NCBI RefSeq assembly: GCF_012911815.1
Contig: NZ_JAATNW010000003.1
Span: forward strand, 359,078 to 423,077
Reading direction: 5' to 3'
From: Alteromonas ponticola
GTDB lineage: Bacteria; Pseudomonadota; Gammaproteobacteria; Enterobacterales; Alteromonadaceae
DNA length: 64,000 nucleotides
The notes below the pieces were generated by a model. The model was not told the DNA's origin and ran no database searches. It saw only the letters and a program-made list of their open reading frames with translations. How positions within the stretch are numbered: position 1 is the stretch's first letter; every line of letters begins with the position of its first letter. A program made the position numbers and the translations under genes. Shown here piece by piece: positions 1-6,731 of this stretch.

Positions 1-778
1 ATACGTTGGCAATTGTGTTGTCAAACTTGTTAGTTTCACTTTCTACTGCAATGCCATCAATCGTGGCTTTCGCATTGGTTGCTGCTTTAACAGGCGTTAA
101 ATAGGTTGCCGTTTCCGATGAGTCAGTAGTCGAAACTCTATCCAGCTCAGCCAGGTTATTATCGTTAACAACTTGTAGATCGTTCCCCGCGCCGGTAACT
201 TCAGAGGTAAATACCAGTTTAGCGCCGCCTGCGGCGGTACCCGTATCAATAATGTTGGCGCTAACGCCAAAGTTGTCAGCATTATCATTGATGGCTGTAC
301 GCAATTCAGAAAGGGTCATGCCCGCGGTCACGTTGACTGAGAAGGTGTCGCCGGTCGAGCCCACTTTAAAGGTTAGTGAGCCGCTGCCCGCACTAAGCAC
401 TGAATCAGAGGTTGATGCAAATGCAGCGTCAGCCGTTTCAATGCGACTACCAGAGGCCAGCTCAGAAACCGCAATCTTGTATGAGCCACGCGAGGCAGAG
501 CTTGACGCATCAGCTGAAAAAACTTCAGTTTCTTCGTTGGGATGTTTGATGGTCGGTTCGCGACCGTTGATGTCTTTGTCTTCTCTAAGCGCTTTAATCG
601 CATCTTTAAATTCAGACAGTTTTGACTTGATAGCGCCCAAGCCCGAAATTTCCGCTTCGATTTTTTCTTCACGGGTATTCAGACGATCACTTTTTGGTTT
701 GCGCTCAGCTTCCAGCAACTGCTTGACCAGATCGTCAAGCGCAAGCCCTGAACCAACACCTAGCGACGAAATTGACAT
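1..778 (-). CDS. fliD: Flagellar filament cap FliD (partial, 3' end outside window)
   Basis: FliD caps the growing flagellum and chaperones flagellin folding at the filament tip. The frame is open from an ATG at 778 to the window edge, giving 259 residues with no stop. The start MSISSLGVGSGL and the following LDDLVKQLLEAER are the conserved FliD N-terminus (FliD_N), which packs into the cap D0 domain. The C-terminal region is missing because the window ends, not because of a break. It lies 13 bases downstream of flaG in the same direction, the usual flaG-fliD pairing in polar-flagellum loci, and is probably co-transcribed with it. A GAGGTAAG ribosome binding site precedes the ATG. Confidence 0.95.
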   Translation of the reverse strand, partial: MSISSLGVGSGLALDDLVKQLLEAERKPKSDRLNTREEKIEAEISGLGAIKSKLSEFKDAIKALREDKDINGREPTIKHPNEETEVFSADASSSASRGSYKIAVSELASGSRIETADAAFASTSDSVLSAGSGSLTFKVGSTGDTFSVNVTAGMTLSELRTAINDNADNFGVSANIIDTGTAAGGAKLVFTSEVTGAGNDLQVVNDNNLAELDRVSTTDSSETATYLTPVKAATNAKATIDGIAVESETNKFDNTIANV

Positions 779-791
779 AGCTTACCTCACA

Positions 792-1223
792 CTAAACTTT
801 GTTACTAAAAAGCACTCCGACACTTCTGCCAACATCCTGTTGTAAATCCTGTATTCGTTCGGCTAGTCTTAATACCTCTTCTGAAGGTATTTGCCGTACG
901 ATTTTACCAGATTCTCCATCTTTTACCGTGACTACTGAACGGTTGGTTTCTTCATCAACCGAAAAAGACAGATTGCGACTTTGTACTTTCATAAAGGCTT
1001 CAACTTGTTGAGCCGCAGTCTCAAAATCAACTTGATTCCTCTCACCTGCTTTTTTATCGGCAGATTCAGAAATAGCTTGAACACTTTTATCAGGGTATTG
1101 CCCCGATGTAGTTTCAGCAGTCTTTGCTTGTGTATTTATTCCCTTTTGTTCTTCGTTTCGATTCGGCGAGGCTTTATCGAACGACGCAAAAGGTTGACTC
1201 ATTTGAGAATTTACAAGTTCCAT
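792..1223 (-). CDS. flaG: FlaG family protein
   Basis: FlaG proteins are small cytoplasmic proteins encoded next to fliD in polar-flagellum clusters; loss affects filament length in some species, but the mechanism is unsettled. The 143-residue product has a low-complexity, polar N-terminal half (about 1-60) and a conserved C-terminal FlaG domain (about 65-143) with the segments VEAFMKVQSRNLSFSVDEE and EVLRLAERIQDLQQDVG. The start is supported by a GGGGGATGAG ribosome binding site. I see no sigma-28 or sigma-54 promoter in the short gap to the fla1 terminator, so transcription may come from terminator read-through or a weak promoter. Confidence 0.9.
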   Translation of the reverse strand: MELVNSQMSQPFASFDKASPNRNEEQKGINTQAKTAETTSGQYPDKSVQAISESADKKAGERNQVDFETAAQQVEAFMKVQSRNLSFSVDEETNRSVVTVKDGESGKIVRQIPSEEVLRLAERIQDLQQDVGRSVGVLFSNKV

Positions 1224-1250
1224 GACTCATCCCCCACTTCTTAAATACAA

Positions 1251-1288
1251 CTAAACGGGGCCCACATAATTGTAGGCACCCGTTTTAT
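1251..1288 (-). terminator. Intrinsic terminator after fla1
   Basis: An inverted repeat (AAACGGGGCC pairing with GGCACCCGTTT, one mismatch, 12-base loop) lies 27 bases after the fla1 stop. It separates the single-gene fla1 transcript from flaG-fliD. Confidence 0.65.
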
Positions 1289-1314
1289 TTTAAGCCAGAT
1301 TATACAGGTTAAGA

Positions 1315-2139
1315 TTAACCAAGGAGCGAAAGTGCAGCCTGAGGGCGTTGTTTCGCCTGACTTAACATAGAAATAGATGCCTGTTGGATAATCTGATTTC
1401 TAGTTAACTCAGCGGTTTCAGCAGCAAAGTCAGTGTCACGAATTCGTGAGCGTGCAGCCGACATATTTTCAGACACAGTACTTAAATTACGAATTGTTGA
1501 CTGAAAACGGTTTTGCAAGGCACCTAAATCAGCGCGTGCTCCACCTATGGTAGAAATCGCCGCATCAATAGAGGTTAATGCTGACGCAGCGCCTGCAGAG
1601 GTACTGATATCGACTGAACCAAGGCTCAAGCCCGATGCACCATAGCCACCCGTTTTTGTCAAATCGACCGAGATGGTTTGTCCAGAGTTTGCGCCTACCT
1701 GAAAGTCAGAGGAATAGGTTCCGTTAAGAATTTTAACGCCGTTAAACTCGGTATCTGTGCCGATACGTGACATTTCGGCGATTAGCGCCGTTACTTCTTT
1801 TTGCAACGCCTGACGGTCTGCACTTGAGTTGATGCCATTCTGTGACTGAATGGCTAATTGACGAATACGCTGTAACGAGTTGGTGTTTTCATCAAGTGCA
1901 CCTTCAGCGGTTTGCGACAACGAAATAGCGTCGTTCGCATTACGTACTGCCTGATTCAAACCTTGAATCTGCGACGTCATACGGTTAGAGATTTGTAGAC
2001 CTGCCGCATCATCTGACGCACTGTTAATGCGAAAACCAGATGACAAGCGCTCATAAGATGTATTCAACTTATCACTTACAGAAAACAACTGACGCTGTGA
2101 GTTCAAAGCAGATACGTTAGTATTAACAAACATTGACAT
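1315..2139 (-). CDS. Flagellin (fla1)
   Basis: Filament subunit of 274 residues. The N-terminal helical D0/D1 half (1-140, [33 protein letters not shown]) and the C-terminal D1/D0 half (181-274, ending AALSLLG) are joined by a short linker (141-180), so the surface D2/D3 domains of enteric flagellins are absent. It is one of five paralogues and diverges from fla4/fla5 in the second helix (SVSDKLNTSYE). It is the only flagellin here with a strong AGGAGG ribosome binding site (CCAGGAGGTAAATTATG). It is transcribed alone from a sigma-28 promoter with a leader of about 145 nt containing a 7-bp hairpin at 2242-2259. The ribosome binding site is complementary to the loop of a candidate small RNA encoded at 3055-3214. 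Confidence 0.96.
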   Translation of the reverse strand: MSMFVNTNVSALNSQRQLFSVSDKLNTSYERLSSGFRINSASDDAAGLQISNRMTSQIQGLNQAVRNANDAISLSQTAEGALDENTNSLQRIRQLAIQSQNGINSSADRQALQKEVTALIAEMSRIGTDTEFNGVKILNGTYSSDFQVGANSGQTISVDLTKTGGYGASGLSLGSVDISTSAGAASALTSIDAAISTIGGARADLGALQNRFQSTIRNLSTVSENMSAARSRIRDTDFAAETAELTRNQIIQQASISMLSQAKQRPQAALSLLG

Positions 2140-2241
2140 AATTTACCTCCTGGGGACGGACGATATTGTTATTTTCAATTTTCATCACATCCTTCATCAC
2201 CTGATCCAGACGGTCACTACTCCGGCCGAACCACTCAAGGT

Positions 2242-2259
2242 TGAAGTGAATCCACTTCA
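2242..2259 (-). promoter_or_regulatory. Hairpin in the fla1 leader
   Basis: TGAAGTG pairs perfectly with CACTTCA across a 4-base loop, about 100-120 nt upstream of the fla1 start codon in the transcribed leader. No known regulatory element was recognised. Confidence 0.45.
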
Positions 2260-2292
2260 CAATTTAATAATTAAATTACCCCTCGACTAACG

Positions 2293-2319
2293 TTATCGAC
2301 TCTATCTGAACCATCTTTA
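2293..2319 (-). promoter_or_regulatory. Sigma-28 (FliA) promoter of fla1
   Basis: On the minus strand the sequence reads TAAAGATG-N11-GTCGATAA, matching the FliA consensus TAAAGTTT-N11-GCCGATAA with exact 11-base spacing. The predicted transcript starts near 2287, giving a leader of about 145 nt. Confidence 0.88.
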
Positions 2320-2539
2320 GTAAAATTTAACAAAAATTTAGAATTCAAATCTATCCTGTTGTTTTTGAATAATTTTTAAATTAAAAAGTTTTAATCTTAT
2401 AAATTATCTATTAACCGAACTACCTCTTTTTAAGGGCTTCCAAACAATGAAATCATGGAAAATAGAAGGTATAGAGCAAAATACAAACGTATTGTTCATT
2501 AAACGCAAGTTTGGTTGTCTTAGCTTATTTTTTAGGAAG

Positions 2540-2557
2540 ATGGCATAAATAATGCCT
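2540..2557 (+). promoter_or_regulatory. Sigma-54-type promoter for candidate RNA A
   Basis: ATGGCATAAATAATGCCT has the invariant GG and GC doublets separated by exactly 10 bases (GG 2542-2543, GC 2554-2555). It is close to the TGGCAC-N5-TTGC consensus. The core is nearly palindromic, so it could also read on the minus strand, but only the plus strand leads to a run of hairpins and a terminator. Predicted start is near 2567. Confidence 0.5.
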
Positions 2558-2566
2558 AGAATAATC

Positions 2567-2815
2567 ATACTCGGATGCATTAAAATGACTGAACTTACAC
2601 CTTGTTTGTGCCACTAATGATAGTAAGCTGGCGAAAAAGCTTACTAGCAGGCGCAATTATGCATCGATAGTTAGCATTTCATCACTGGTCATAGTTTTAG
2701 TCGGCTAGCGGGATTTAGTAGAATTTACTGGCCTCTCAACCATCCTTCTACACTCTCAACCTGCTAGTCGACGCCCTATAAGAAAAGGTGACCTGCTTAG
2801 GTCACCTTCATTTCT
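2567..2815 (+). ncRNA. Candidate structured small RNA A (flagellin array)
   Basis: No credible protein frame lies here. Downstream of the sigma-54-type site the sequence forms: a perfect 9-bp hairpin (TAGTAAGCT 2621-2629 with AGCTTACTA 2638-2646), a 13-bp hairpin (2700-2712 with 2760-2772, two G-U pairs, 47-base loop), and a terminator hairpin (2785-2808). The large loop is pyrimidine-rich and contains CTCTCAACC twice. One copy, ACTCTCAACC at 2752-2761, is exactly complementary to the leaders of fla4 and fla5 close to their ribosome binding sites. Extent and promoter are inferred; no known RNA family was recognised. A 10-residue frame from 2585 (MTELTPCLCH) is probably chance. Confidence 0.5.
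2785..2808 (+). terminator. Intrinsic terminator of candidate RNA A
   Basis: AAGGTGACC and GGTCACCTT form a perfect 9-bp stem with a 6-base loop. The stem is followed by CATTTCTTT on the plus strand and preceded by AGAAAA, so it could work in both directions. Confidence 0.75.
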
Positions 2816-2858
2816 TTACGTTACATTTTATTAGAGTTTGGCAATCTGCAACTTTTTG

Positions 2859-2878
2859 TGCGGCGCGTTTTCGCCGCA
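2859..2878. other. Isolated 7-bp hairpin in intergenic DNA
   Basis: TGCGGCG pairs with CGCCGCA across a 6-base loop between candidate RNAs A and B. There is no U-tract on either side. The rest of 2816-3020 shows no gene or further motif that I can support. Confidence 0.35.
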
Positions 2879-3026
2879 TGATAGGCAAACATGCGCATCA
2901 ATTTACATAGTATTGCCACCTTAAAACCCTCTTCTATTTACTTTTAATTTTTGTCGCGCAAGTTCTGCAGCGAAATACGCTATGCGCCTTCGCAATTTAG
3001 GGAGAACGGAGGATAGGTAATTAGTT

Positions 3027-3045
3027 CTTGGCATAATCAATGCTA
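3027..3045 (+). promoter_or_regulatory. Sigma-54-type promoter for candidate RNA B
   Basis: CTTGGCATAATCAATGCTA matches the sigma-54 consensus well: TTGGCA at -24, ATGCT at -12, and GG (3030-3031) to GC (3042-3043) spaced by 10 bases. The predicted start, about 3055, falls at the base of the first hairpin of RNA B. Confidence 0.62.
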
Positions 3046-3054
3046 GTAACTTAT

Positions 3055-3214
3055 TGTCAGAGTCACGATTCTGACGCTTCAAGTTGGTTACACCAAATGA
3101 AGCTGTAAATACTGCAATAATTCACTGTTATTGCTCAAGCTGACGGCGGGTTGGAGTTCAGACCTCATACCTCTCACTACCTCCTGGCTTCATCCCGCCA
3201 GTCAGCAATTTTTC
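3055..3214 (+). ncRNA. Candidate structured small RNA B (flagellin array)
   Basis: Four consecutive hairpins fill about 160 nt with no protein frame on this strand: GTCAGA/TCTGAC (3056-3075); GCTTCA/TGAAGC with an inner TTGG/CCAA (3076-3103); GCAATAA/TTATTGC with a 7-base loop (3114-3134); and GCTGACGGCGGG/CCCGCC-A-GTCAGC (3139-3206), followed by AATTTTT as an intrinsic terminator. The last hairpin has a 43-base pyrimidine-rich loop. TACCTCCTGG at 3178-3187 in that loop is exactly complementary to the fla1 ribosome binding site. With the sigma-54 promoter this looks like a flagellar-regulated antisense-type small RNA. The Qrr core sequence is not present. Structure is read by eye and expression is unproven. 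Confidence 0.58.
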
Positions 3215-3335
3215 TCTCCCGCCTCTCTTTTGTCCGTCTGAGAAAGATTTACCATCATATGTATCAACGCAGAAAAGCCTAAACCTAAGCTAAAATTCTT
3301 ATCAAAATAAAGCAGTGGACACTGACGAGACTGAA

Positions 3336-3366
3336 AATAAAAAAGGCCGGGTAATTACCCGACCTT
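3336..3366 (-). terminator. Intrinsic terminator after fla2
   Basis: Read on the minus strand, AAGGTCGGGTAATTACCCGGCCTT forms a stem with a short loop and is followed by TTTTTTATTTT, about 20 bases after the fla2 stop. Confidence 0.85.
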
Positions 3367-3384
3367 CATTGTGTGGTTTAGCGA

Positions 3385-4209
3385 TTATCCAAGCAGTGAC
3401 AAGGCTGCCTGTGGACGCTGTTTTGCCTGTGACAAGATAGTGGTACTAGCTTGCTGCAGGATCTGGTTACGCGTCAGTTCGGCGGTTTCAGAAGCAAAGT
3501 CAGTGTCTTTGATTCGTGAGCGGGCCGCTGAAATATTTTCGGCAACATTGCTTAAGTTACGGATAGTCGACTGAAAACGGTTCTGCAAAGCACCTAAATC
3601 TGCACGGGCTCCACCGATGGTAGAAATTGCCGCATCAATTGAGGTAAGGGCAGCCGCTGCACCTGCTGAGGTGCTGATATCCAATCCGCCAACATTCAGG
3701 CCTGAGGCACCGAAGCCACCATTTTGGGTTAACTCGACTTTGATGGTCTGGCCACTGTTGGCACCCACCTGGAAGTCAGCTGAATAACTCCCATTAAGAA
3801 TGTTCACGCCGTTGAACTGAGTGTCAGAGGCAATACGTGACATTTCAGTTTTAAGTGCCGCCACTTCTTTTTGCAGTGCGCCACGGTCAGCATCTGAGTT
3901 AATCCCGTTTTGTGACTGAATCGCTAACTGACGGATACGTTGTAATGTGTTGGTGGTTTCATCTAACGCACCTTCCGCCGTCTGCGATAATGAAATCGCA
4001 TCGTTGGCGTTACGCACAGCCATGTTCAGGCCCTGTACCTGGGTGGTCATACGGTCAGAAATCTGTAGACCGGCGGCATCATCAGCAGCGCTGTTGATAC
4101 GGAAACCTGAAGACAAACGCTCGAACGACGTATTTAACGCATTGTTGGTATCGAACATTTGACGTTGTGCGTTTAATGCTGAAACGTTAGTGTTAACAAA
4201 CATACTCAT
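3385..4209 (-). CDS. Flagellin (fla2)
   Basis: Filament subunit of 274 residues with the same layout as fla1: N-terminal D0/D1 ([39 protein letters not shown]), short linker near 141-180, and C-terminal helices ending AALSLLG. Characteristic differences are RQMFDTNNALN, TQVQGLNMAV and TTILSQAKQ, so it is a distinct long-standing paralogue, not a recent copy. The start has an AGGAGAG ribosome binding site. It is a single-gene unit with its own sigma-28 promoter (4322-4348) and terminator (3336-3366), allowing control separate from its neighbours. Confidence 0.96.
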   Translation of the reverse strand: MSMFVNTNVSALNAQRQMFDTNNALNTSFERLSSGFRINSAADDAAGLQISDRMTTQVQGLNMAVRNANDAISLSQTAEGALDETTNTLQRIRQLAIQSQNGINSDADRGALQKEVAALKTEMSRIASDTQFNGVNILNGSYSADFQVGANSGQTIKVELTQNGGFGASGLNVGGLDISTSAGAAAALTSIDAAISTIGGARADLGALQNRFQSTIRNLSNVAENISAARSRIKDTDFASETAELTRNQILQQASTTILSQAKQRPQAALSLLG

Positions 4210-4321
4210 GGACTCTCTCCTAAACTTATCGACCAGCCCGAAAGGCTATCTAAAACAATTCAAAGTAAGGGGGTAATCACACTGTTTGCCGTGTTTTGTC
4301 ACCCTGGCTTGCTCAGATACT

Positions 4322-4348
4322 GTATCGTCGAGGGAAAAAAATCCTTGA
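4322..4348 (-). promoter_or_regulatory. Sigma-28 promoter of fla2
   Basis: The minus strand reads TCAAGGAT-N11-GACGATAC. Spacing is exact, but the match is weaker than for fla1, fla4 and fla5. It lies about 110 bases upstream of the fla2 start. Confidence 0.6.
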
Positions 4349-4466
4349 GGAAAAAAATGCAAAAAAAGTGGTGTTTATTTCAAAAAATACATAAGAAGCT
4401 TATTTTTGCATTTTACATACCTATGTATTTTTTTTAATACCATTACGTTAAGTGTTTATCACTAAT

Positions 4467-4497
4467 AAGAAAAATGCAGAAACTCAGGCTTCTGCAT
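4467..4497 (-). terminator. Intrinsic terminator after fla3
   Basis: ATGCAGAA pairs with TTCTGCAT (8 bp, 8-base loop). On the minus strand this is followed by TTTTTCTTATT, just after the fla3 stop. Confidence 0.8.
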
Positions 4498-4507
4498 GAT
4501 GATTCTT

Positions 4508-5326
4508 TTACCCTAACAACGATAGTGTTGATTGGGGACGTTGCTTTGCCTGAGCCAGTATTGATGTACTCGCTTGCTGTAAAATTTGGTTTCGCGTCAA
4601 TTCAGCAGTTTCAGCCGCAAAGTCGGTATCCCTGATCCCAGACCTTGCGGTAGATATGTTCTCAGAAATATTGCTTAGATTGCGTATGGTTGATTGAAAA
4701 CGGTTTTGCAGCGCACCAAGATCTGCTCGGGTCCCACCTATACTGGAAATAGCACTGTCTATGGCGGTTAGTGCTAAAGCAGCCCCTGCTGAGGTACTGA
4801 TATCCACGCTTCCCACACCAAGACCTGACGCACCATAGCCTCCCGTTTGATTCAATTCCATCTTAATGGTTTGACCGCTGTTCGCGCCAACCTGAAAATC
4901 GACTTCAAAATCGCCCTTTAGGATACTGACACCATTAAATTCAGTGTAAGAACCTATACGCGATATTTCGGTTTTTAACGCGGCGACCTCTTTTTGCAAC
5001 GCCTCGCGGTCGGCATTAGTGTTAATACCGCTTTGCGATTGAACGGCTAACTGTCGTATCCGTTGCAATGAGTTGGTCGTCTCATCCAGCGCACCTTCCG
5101 CTGTCTGCGAGATAGAAATGGCATCATTCGCGTTGCGGACTGCTTGTTGCAACCCTTGTATTTGCGACGTCATGCGGTCAGAAATTTGTAATCCAGCCGC
5201 ATCATCGGCGGCGCTATTAATCCTGAGCCCGGATGAAAGCCTCTCAAATGAGGTATTGAGGGCGTTGCCCGTATCAAACAATTGACGTTGAGCATTTAAT
5301 GCAGAAACATTCGTGTTAACAAACAT
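4508..5326 (-). CDS. Flagellin (fla3), divergent paralogue
   Basis: Intact flagellin of 272 residues from the ATG at 5326 ([17 protein letters not shown]). Unlike the other four copies it lacks the leading Met-Ser. An in-frame TTG at 5362 would add 12 unrelated residues and is less likely. It carries changes at sites constant in its paralogues: RSGIRD for RSRIRD, IGSYTEF for a TDTEF-type stretch, KGDFEVDF in the linker, and STLSLLG at the end. The ribosome binding site is weak and no sigma-28 or sigma-54 promoter was found in its 230-base upstream gap, where a strong hairpin (5358-5390) lies close to the start. It may be little expressed, or controlled differently. Confidence 0.93.
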   Translation of the reverse strand: MFVNTNVSALNAQRQLFDTGNALNTSFERLSSGLRINSAADDAAGLQISDRMTSQIQGLQQAVRNANDAISISQTAEGALDETTNSLQRIRQLAVQSQSGINTNADREALQKEVAALKTEISRIGSYTEFNGVSILKGDFEVDFQVGANSGQTIKMELNQTGGYGASGLGVGSVDISTSAGAALALTAIDSAISSIGGTRADLGALQNRFQSTIRNLSNISENISTARSGIRDTDFAAETAELTRNQILQQASTSILAQAKQRPQSTLSLLG

Positions 5327-5357
5327 AGGCGTCAACTCGCTGTAAAACTCTTCTTTC

Positions 5358-5390
5358 AGCAAGCGCTGGTAGTTTGGTTACCAGCTTGCT
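5358..5390 (-). promoter_or_regulatory. Strong hairpin upstream of fla3
   Basis: AGCAA-gc-GCTGGTA pairs with TACCAGC-TTGCT (12 bp, a 2-base bulge, 7-base loop) 32-64 bases upstream of the fla3 ATG. No U-tract follows, so a leader structure is more likely than a terminator. Confidence 0.5.
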
Positions 5391-5507
5391 CCTTAACGTT
5401 GCGCGTCACTTGATAACAGCGCAAAATCGGTAAAGCAAAAGAGTAAGAAACTCACCATTGATCAGGTAAAACCGGGGGCTACCCGGTTACCCGTTCAGTC
5501 TTTAAAA

Positions 5508-5540
5508 GCTGAGACCTTCAACATGGTCTGTGGTCTCAGC
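5508..5540 (-). terminator. Intrinsic terminator after fla4
   Basis: GCTGAGACC and GGTCTCAGC form a perfect 9-bp stem with a 15-base loop, followed on the minus strand by TTTTAAAG. It lies 17 bases after the fla4 stop. A second inverted repeat, ACCGGG-GGCTA-CCCGGT (5471-5487), lies further on. Confidence 0.7.
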
Positions 5541-5557
5541 CTACTGCCTTTCAAATA

Positions 5558-6388
5558 TTAACCTAATAATGATAAGGCTGACTGTGGACGCTGTTTCGCC
5601 TGTGCAAGAATAGACGTGCTCGCTTGCTGCAGGATCTGATTACGCGTTAGTTCAGCGGTTTCAGAAGCAAAGTCGGTATCACGGATACGTGAACGTGCTG
5701 CTGATACGTTTTCTGCAACGTTGCTCAGGTTACGAATAGTAGATTGGAAACGGTTTTGCAGCGCACCCAAATCTGCACGTGTGCCACCAATGGTTGAAAT
5801 GGCGGCATCGATAGCGGTTAACGCAGCAGCGGCACCGGCTGATGTGCTGATATCAACACTACTTGCATTCACACCAAGACCAGAAGCTCCATAACCACCG
5901 GTTTTAGTTAACTCAACCTTGATGGTCTGGCCGGAATTCGCTCCAACCTGGAAATCGGCTGAAAAACTTCCGCTTAGAATATTAACGCCGTTAAACTCTG
6001 TATCTGTAGCAGTACGTGACATTTCAGACTGAAGTGCTGCGACTTCTTTCTGCAATGCTGCACGGTCTTCACTTGAGTTAATACCGTTTTGAGACTGAAT
6101 CGCTAACTGACGCATACGCTGCAATGAGTTAGTGGTTTCGTCCAATGCACCTTCCGCTGTCTGAGACAATGAAATAGCATCATTCGCATTTCGTACTGCC
6201 TGATTCAGACCTTGGATTTGCGATGTCATACGGTCAGAAATCTGCAAACCAGCTGCATCGTCTGATGCACTGTTAATGCGGAAACCTGAAGATAGACGCT
6301 CAAAAGACGTGTTCAATGAATTACTGGTATCGAACAATTGACGTTGAGCGTTTAACGCTGAAACGTTAGTGTTTACAAACATAGACAT
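5558..6388 (-). CDS. Flagellin (fla4), near-identical to fla5
   Basis: Filament subunit of 276 residues starting at the ATG at 6388 ([13 protein letters not shown]) behind a GGAGAG ribosome binding site. The N-terminal D0/D1 region has [21 protein letters not shown] two-residue longer linker ([11 protein letters not shown]) sets fla4 and fla5 apart from fla1-3. The protein differs from fla5 at one position only (Tyr in GGYGASG against Phe). The near-identity extends about 60 bases into the leader and then decays. The gene has its own sigma-28 promoter and terminator, with a leader of about 115 nt. Confidence 0.96.
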   Translation of the reverse strand: MSMFVNTNVSALNAQRQLFDTSNSLNTSFERLSSGFRINSASDDAAGLQISDRMTSQIQGLNQAVRNANDAISLSQTAEGALDETTNSLQRMRQLAIQSQNGINSSEDRAALQKEVAALQSEMSRTATDTEFNGVNILSGSFSADFQVGANSGQTIKVELTKTGGYGASGLGVNASSVDISTSAGAAAALTAIDAAISTIGGTRADLGALQNRFQSTIRNLSNVAENVSAARSRIRDTDFASETAELTRNQILQQASTSILAQAKQRPQSALSLLG

Positions 6389-6407
6389 AAGGATCTCTCC
6401 AACTACA

Positions 6408-6417
6408 ACTCTCAACC
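6408..6417 (-). promoter_or_regulatory. Leader site complementary to candidate RNA A (fla4)
   Basis: The fla4 mRNA reads GGTTGAGAGT here, 20-29 bases upstream of the start codon and just ahead of the GGAGAG ribosome binding site. It is the exact complement of ACTCTCAACC in the large loop of candidate RNA A (2752-2761). Pairing can continue through TGTAG with one bulged base. The function is inferred. Confidence 0.4.
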
Positions 6418-6459
6418 GACGGATGTCGGGTACCGGATTACCGGTGTTATTAAATAAGT

Positions 6460-6489
6460 GTTATCGAGACCTTATTCGGATCTGATAAC
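6460..6489 (-). promoter_or_regulatory. Conserved hairpin in the fla4 leader
   Basis: GTTATC-g-AGACC pairs with GGaTCT-GATAAC around a 7-base loop, 20-48 bases downstream of the sigma-28 -10 element. The fla5 leader has the same hairpin at the same place with an A-T pair in place of the terminal G-C pair, a compensatory change. Confidence 0.5.
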
Positions 6490-6507
6490 CTGGCTCTCTC
6501 AGTAAGT

Positions 6508-6534
6508 TTATCGACGTTCAAAAAATATCCTTTA
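6508..6534 (-). promoter_or_regulatory. Sigma-28 promoter of fla4
   Basis: The minus strand reads TAAAGGAT-N11-GTCGATAA, a near-consensus FliA site with exact spacing, 120 bases upstream of the fla4 ATG. Confidence 0.9.
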
Positions 6535-6671
6535 GCAAAATTCGAAAGAAAATGACACTTTTTGAGCAATTAACGTATTTTTTATCGCTAAAGCCACATT
6601 TTTAACAGTTTCAATACCTGATTATATTTTTTCATACCCAAATGCAGGGGCTGTATCTCTCTGTAAAATAT

Positions 6672-6700
6672 AAAAAAGCCGGGTTAAAAAACCCGGCTTT
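6672..6700 (-). terminator. Second intrinsic terminator after fla5
   Basis: AAAGCCGGGTT pairs perfectly with AACCCGGCTTT (11 bp, 4-base loop) with A- and T-rich flanks, so it could act in both directions. It lies behind the hairpin at 6732-6773. Confidence 0.8.
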
Positions 6701-6731
6701 GATTAGTTTTCTACGACTCATGAATAATCTG

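Noticed and set aside
252-845. 197-residue plus-strand frame opposite fliD and flaG
   Set aside because: It is a mirror of the real fliD and flaG frames, Ser/Ala/Leu-rich with no domain, and lacks a ribosome binding site.
2540-2557. Sigma-54 promoter on the minus strand directed at fla1
   Set aside because: The site is nearly palindromic, but a minus-strand start would lie about 400 bases from fla1, which already has a near-consensus sigma-28 promoter.
3077-3185. 29-codon minus-strand frame starting at a GTG behind AGGAGGTAGTG
   Set aside because: The spacing between the ribosome binding site and the start is too short, the product has no features, and the sequence is better explained as hairpins on the plus strand.
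3055-3214. Qrr-type quorum-sensing small RNA
   Set aside because: Qrr RNAs are also sigma-54-dependent, but I see no Qrr core sequence and no luxO neighbour; the hairpin pattern and length also differ.
2567-3214. CsrB/CsrC-like RNA sequestering CsrA
   Set aside because: The hairpin loops are C/U-rich and do not carry the repeated GGA motifs expected of CsrA-binding RNAs.
4508-5362. fla3 as a pseudogene
   Set aside because: The frame is intact over its full length with conserved ends and a terminator; atypical residues alone do not show inactivation.
5327-5557. Sigma-28 promoter for fla3 (TAAAGACT-N11-CGGGTAGC)
   Set aside because: The -10 part matches too poorly, and the site overlaps the tail of the fla4 terminator.
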